Source: Pseudomonadales bacterium
GTDB taxonomy: Bacteria > Pseudomonadota > Gammaproteobacteria > Pseudomonadales > Pseudohongiellaceae
DNA: 64,000 nt
Direction of reading: 5' to 3'
Assembly (NCBI GenBank): GCA_022819645.1
Contig: JAJEGU010000041.1
Span: forward strand, 86,846 to 150,845
In this document: in pieces, positions 59,801 to 64,000 of the stretch
Numbering within the stretch: the stretch's first letter is position 1
Layout of the letters: every line of letters begins with the position of its first letter
Notes under the pieces: model-generated
What the model saw: only the letters and a program-made list of their open reading frames with translations
The model's database searches: none
Told to the model about the DNA's origin: nothing
Program-made: the position numbers and the translations under genes

Positions 59801-61407
59801 GGAAGTTTGCAACCAGCGAGGTCTCCGCTGCCTCGGGAAACTGGGTCGTAATCGTGGTCGACCTGGTCGTGCAATGGTTGCTGGGCAGCGGCTCAAGCGC
59901 CTCCCCTCCCTCGCTGGGGGCGCAGGACGCGGCGCTGCTGTGGGAGACAATACTGCGGCGGGTCGGCAATTCGGGAACGATCGAGTCCGGCTCTCCGGAG
60001 GCGGTGAAGCTGGAAAGGTTGCTGGAGGCGTATCTTGGCGTGGAGGTTCTCGAAGGCGCGCTGTCGGACGCGACCCTGGAGAGTTTGCCGGAATTGATCG
60101 AGAATCCCGCCGAGGCCCGGGAAGGGTCGTTGGGGGACATCCTGACCGTGATCGAACATGTGCGGGGGCGTCTGGCGCCGCCACGAAAACCGACCTCGCC
60201 GGTTCCTCCCGGAACGGTTGTTTGCGAAGGAGACCATTGCATCCCGATCGGTTGCGACGATGAAGGCAACTGTCTCAACAAGGCCTGCGAGGCAACGCCG
60301 GACAATCTGGCCGCCCAGCGCTCGCAAGATACCGAGACGGATGAGGAAGTAAAGACCTGCCTCACCGAAACCGACATCGTCGAAATCTGCCAAAGCGGCA
60401 GGGCCAACCCGGAGATGCGGAAAGACCCCCGCTACAAGAAGTTCTGCGACGGAGACGGGAAGCCAATCGGCATCCCGATTTGTTCGATTGAAATTACCTC
60501 GATCACGTCCGCGGACAATTTTGTGATTCGATCAAGCGGCTCCACCCAGACTCTATTTGGTGGCCCGGTGATGCCAAGAATCCGCGCCGAGGCAACGACT
60601 GTTCCGGCGAATGCGACTGTTTCCTGGAAGGCATCAATTACATACGAGATTGAGGAACCAACGTATTGCTCTGGCGCGACTTATCCGATCGTTTCGCCGG
60701 AAGTGGAAGACGACGGCAAGATTCTGGAACTAGGCGCCACCGCGTTCGGTGGAATCTTCGGCGGCAACTTGACCGTGATGGCCTCCTGCTCGGCGACAGG
60801 CATGTTTGCCAGCCGGGTCGAAGTGGAGCACGAGATCACCGCTCAGGAACCCACGCCGGCACAGAAGAACAGGGCGTTCGCCGATTTCTATCCGGGCGCT
60901 CCGTTCATCAAGGGGCTCGAAACCGGCAGGCCGAGCAGCGGGGAGCAGGCCATTTCTGATTTGAAGCGGCTTTCGTGCGCGGAAAGCGATATCACCCAAT
61001 TCGAGTCTGGGCTTCCATTCCTCGGTCCCTCCTCGGATGTTGGCTTGATGCAGATTTGCTCAGAACAAACCATCGGCAGTTTCTGGAATTACAGGGCTAA
61101 CGTGGATAAGGGAGCGAACATCCTCAAGGGGAAGGTGGTTCCGGCGCGGGATTGGCTGAACACCTTTGTGGCTAATCCCAACTTGTCGGCGGAAATTACC
61201 GAAGACGCGCTACGCAAGGAAGCATTGTTCCGATATAAATGGGGCAACAGGAAGATGAGAGCATTTTCCTATTTGGAATGGAATGACATGGACAAAGAAT
61301 GGGTCGCCATTCCCGGCAAAGATAATGAGTATAGGGGCGTGTACATGGATGGTTCCAACGGGATCTTGAACAAGTATGTCGACGGGGTGTGTGGAAGCAA
61401 TGTTTAG
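56876..61407 (+). pseudogene. Very large secreted protein split by an apparent frameshift near 58262-58275: Ig-like repeats, two TSP3 calcium repeats, FG-GAP-like segment, C-terminal lysozyme/SLT-like region
   Basis: ORFs 56876-58423 and 58420-61407. Reading frame 1 upstream of 58420 gives [60 protein letters not shown], continuous with the downstream ORF and paralogous to its next repeat. Confidence 0.75.
58121..58200 (+). repeat. Near-identical internal DNA repeat encoding a TSP3-type segment (copy 1)
   Basis: ggcatgccggacacctgggaagtggcgaacaagct.gacccgct.aaggacgactccggcggcgacccggacgggga; copy 2 at about 58591-58670. Confidence 0.85.
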
Positions 61408-62524
61408 GCGCGCAATTTGTTTTTTTCTGGCCGGATGCTGTCTACATTCGAGTGTACAGGCAGCCTGCGGCAACATCGTGGTGATGTCGTCGGACGCGCA
61501 GTACATGGTGCTGGAGCCCAATACGCTCCGTACTTTGGAAGTCGGAAGTTTATGGTGGCTGGGCATTTATCAAAGTTACGGCGAGGAACAGGGATCGAGC
61601 CAATCATTCGCTATTATTCTAACCGACGAATTCATGGACCTGGAAAGCGGTCGATACGTGATGACGGGAGGACGATACACATCCGTTGAACCTCCGGCTG
61701 GGTTCATCCCGTTGGAAGAGTTGGGCAAGAATCTTCACACGCAGAAGGACATACCCTATGTTCAGTTCGAGCAAAACGAAGCCGCGACACGGTTTGGGCC
61801 AGGCGAAACCATTGTTTCGGAGCGTTTCTTCCCTGGTGTCGCTATCTGGGAGATTATCGAAGACGGCCATAGCATTCTCCAGTTGGTGGATCGCGGGTTG
61901 CAAGTGATTCAAACATGGGAAGACCCGAATCTGAGAGTGACTTTAAGATCGGGATTCTGTCCGGATGGAAACTTGCTGTATTTCCGGGGTGGGGATCTAG
62001 ACGCGTGGCGTCCAGTCAGGATTCTGTTGCAGGGCAGCCAGATTTCCGCTTTGCCATTGCGCGTCTGGGAACAGGAAAAATATACGATGTACGGGATAGA
62101 CCCGGATTCTTGTACTGCGGTGGCAACCAAGCGCGTTGAAAATGACGAGTTGGCAATGGACGATGTCTATTTCGATTATCGCGACGAAAGCATAATTTCC
62201 ACGGGGAGAAGATACCGATACGGGGACAGCTTTTTCTTCAACTATGGCGCAAATGTTCTGATGAGATACCAAGAGCCCACTGTAAATTACAGAAATATCC
62301 AAACAGACCGGTTCCAGACTTTCGACACGGAAAGCCTGTCCACGGTCAAAGATGTTTTACTGGATGCGGAAGGGGCGTATTTATCCGATGAATTGATATG
62401 CGAACCGGAAACGCCCCGGGCCGTGCTGATGGGGCAAGGCAAAATCGGTTTGGTCGACCCGAACGATCTTGGCTCTATCATGTGGAAAACGCTGCCATGG
62501 GAATTTTTCACGGTGTTCGAATGA
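61400..62524 (+). CDS. Uncharacterised secreted protein, paralog A
   Basis: Signal peptide MFRRAICFFLAGCCLHSSVQA; ACGNIVVMSSDAQYMVLEPNTLRTLEVGSLWWLGIY; start overlaps the upstream stop. Confidence 0.75.
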   Translation: MFRRAICFFLAGCCLHSSVQAACGNIVVMSSDAQYMVLEPNTLRTLEVGSLWWLGIYQSYGEEQGSSQSFAIILTDEFMDLESGRYVMTGGRYTSVEPPAGFIPLEELGKNLHTQKDIPYVQFEQNEAATRFGPGETIVSERFFPGVAIWEIIEDGHSILQLVDRGLQVIQTWEDPNLRVTLRSGFCPDGNLLYFRGGDLDAWRPVRILLQGSQISALPLRVWEQEKYTMYGIDPDSCTAVATKRVENDELAMDDVYFDYRDESIISTGRRYRYGDSFFFNYGANVLMRYQEPTVNYRNIQTDRFQTFDTESLSTVKDVLLDAEGAYLSDELICEPETPRAVLMGQGKIGLVDPNDLGSIMWKTLPWEFFTVFE

Positions 62525-63480
62525 ACCATATCCATGTTTCGGGTCGGGACATCACAGATTTCCGCAGCGGTACATTAGGGCATTGTGAGCAGCCGGTTCG
62601 CGGAAAGGCCGCATCCACGGTCCACCCCAAGTTCGTGTCCACGCTCGCGCTTGCAGCCGCCGTGCTGTTTGTGGGTTGGGTCGAAGCCGCATGCCAGTCT
62701 TTCGTGGTGGTTGGCTCCGACGCCTCCTACCTGGTCATCCAGCCCGAAGACTGGACGGTGTTCGAGGTCGGCAACTACTGGGGTGTGGGCATCTGGCGGG
62801 TGGACGATATAGTGCCCGGTTCCTCCCACGAAAAACCCGCGTTCAAGACTGGACGATTCGAGGATATCTTCACGCGGGAGCCTGTGGTATCACAGCCCGT
62901 ACCCGCTGACGGTCGGCCAAACGCCGTCGTTGTGCTAAAACAGTCGCCGGCGCCGCGCGATTCGGGCTGGCCACCCCATCATTACCAACTGGAAGAATCC
63001 GAAGGCGAAAATTCTCCGCTGTGGGTTCATTGGCTGGGGGAAAATACGCTGATGCGTGAGTCCGAAATCGACGATGCCACCGCAATTTATCATGTGTCGG
63101 CGGAGCTTGAAGTCCTCAACGTATGGGACATCGCCACCGAAACGATCGAATCCGAATTCGCCTCCCCCAATCCAGCCCGGAACATCCTCTTCGCCGGAGG
63201 CTCCCGCTGGCTGCAGCAACTCGCCCGGGACCCCACCGCGGAGGAGCCCGAACCCTCGACCCGATTCCGCCTGATCGACACCACCACCGGCGAAGTGCTG
63301 CGCGAAGCCGAACTCGATGCGCCCGGCGGCGCGCTGATCGAGGAAATGCAGTGCGACCCCGACACGCCCCGGGCCGTCATCGCCGGCCCGCGCCGCATCT
63401 GGCTGCTCGACCCCCAAACCCTGACCGTCATCGCCGAGAACGAAGTCCCCTTCGAACGAAACTACTTCGTATTCGAGTAA
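62521..63480 (+). CDS. Uncharacterised secreted protein, paralog B
   Basis: ATGA overlap with paralog A; ACQSFVVVGSDASYLVIQPEDWTVFEVGNYWGVGIW and C-terminal CDPDTPRAVIAGPRRIWLLDPQTL...FVFE mirror paralog A. Confidence 0.75.
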   Translation: MNHIHVSGRDITDFRSGTLGHCEQPVRGKAASTVHPKFVSTLALAAAVLFVGWVEAACQSFVVVGSDASYLVIQPEDWTVFEVGNYWGVGIWRVDDIVPGSSHEKPAFKTGRFEDIFTREPVVSQPVPADGRPNAVVVLKQSPAPRDSGWPPHHYQLEESEGENSPLWVHWLGENTLMRESEIDDATAIYHVSAELEVLNVWDIATETIESEFASPNPARNILFAGGSRWLQQLARDPTAEEPEPSTRFRLIDTTTGEVLREAELDAPGGALIEEMQCDPDTPRAVIAGPRRIWLLDPQTLTVIAENEVPFERNYFVFE

Positions 63481-63662
63481 GTAGGGCGTGTAAACACTTC
63501 TCCCCAGTCGTCAAACAGGACACCCACCCATCCAGCCAAGGTTTGTATCCTGCCCAGCCATTGTTTCGACCCCGATTGTCGGTCCCTCCCGGTTAATTTC
63601 CCCAAAAACCCGGCTTCTCGCCCATACCTTTCCCATCGGAACCCAAGGCCGGCGGAAACTCC

Positions 63663-63779
63663 ATGACACAGTCCCGTTCACAAATCGTCCAGCCTGAACG
63701 CAGCCGCTACCACTACTGCGTCGCCCGTTGCGCGCGCCGGGCCTGGGGCCGTGACGAGGTCCTCCGGCGCTGGAACTGA
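63663..63779 (+). pseudogene. N-terminal remnant of a RAYT/IS200-like (Y1) transposase
   Basis: MTQSRSQIVQPERSRYHYCVARCARRAWGRDEVLRRWN, resembling PYYHCVSRCVRRAFLCG at the start of REP-associated transposases. Confidence 0.5.
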
Positions 63780-63855
63780 TGCCGTTTCGCGGAGGATTTG
63801 CCGAATTCCGGATCAGGTCCTGTGCTAGCATATCGCGGCGCAGGGGAATGATTTA

Positions 63856-64000
63856 GGGAAGCTCTGATCAAGTTAGAGCTTCCCTGCGGCACATGGAAGT
63901 GCCGCCGAATTCGATGGCGTAAGCCATTGAATTCGGGAGCAAAACAAAACCACGCTTTTGTTTTGCGATAATGAAAAACTCCACGGATGGAGTTTTTCAG
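63856..64000 (+). repeat. Multi-hairpin repeat family 1, all five hairpins (runs to the window end)
   Basis: GGGAAGCTCTGATCAAGTTAGAGCTTCCC; GCGGCACATGGAAGTGCCGC; GAATTCGATGGCGTAAGCCATTGAATTC; GCAAAACAAAACCACGCTTTTGTTTTGC; GAAAAACTCCACGGATGGAGTTTTTC. Confidence 0.92.

Noticed and set aside
63511-63831. 106-aa minus-strand ORF at the window end
   Set aside because: Compositionally biased, no motifs, overlaps the RAYT-like remnant on the other strand.
1-64000. CRISPR arrays, rRNA, tRNA and prophage genes
   Set aside because: No regularly spaced direct repeats, no recognisable rRNA/tRNA sequence and no phage structural or integrase genes were seen.

Overview
GC-rich (by eye) chromosomal window, most likely from a gammaproteobacterium. 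Most of it is dense housekeeping and metabolic coding sequence: pgi, a TonB/TBDR pair, ferredoxin, an OFA-type MFS transporter with an orphan SBP, HAMP protein and GntR regulator, ppk divergent from pstSCAB, gshB-yqgE-ruvX, pilT, yggS-proC-yggT-metX-metW-rdgB-hemW-phhB-argE-argA, hipBA, folA-thyA-lgt, osmC, an NRDE protein, ptsP-rppH, a sulfite-oxidase-like molybdoenzyme, lhr, a FitAB-type toxin-antitoxin, lepB, a MacB-like ABC efflux cassette and tonB. Most notable observations: (1) a secreted redoxin gene (50761-51324) interrupted by one in-frame TGA exactly at the first redox position of a W-[TGA]-P-Y-C motif, followed about 20 nt later by a bulged hairpin with a GU-containing apical loop, so a likely selenoprotein with a SECIS element. 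(2) A dispersed mosaic intergenic repeat built from up to five consecutive hairpins (copies near 10.1, 32.2, 36.3, 51.4 and 63.9 kb) with a compensatory base-pair change, with a RAYT/IS200-like N-terminal remnant beside the window-end copy. (3) A 27-bp perfect inverted-repeat element (47215-47513) carrying two tandem hairpin-repeat units, next to a lower-GC gene for a coiled-coil protein with a glycine-rich hydrophobic hairpin. (4) A very large secreted protein (Ig-like repeats, TSP3 calcium repeats, FG-GAP-like segment, lysozyme/SLT-like C-terminus) split by an apparent frameshift and coupled by overlapping ends to two paralogous secreted proteins of unknown function. Calls come from reading the supplied translations and the DNA; no database search was run.
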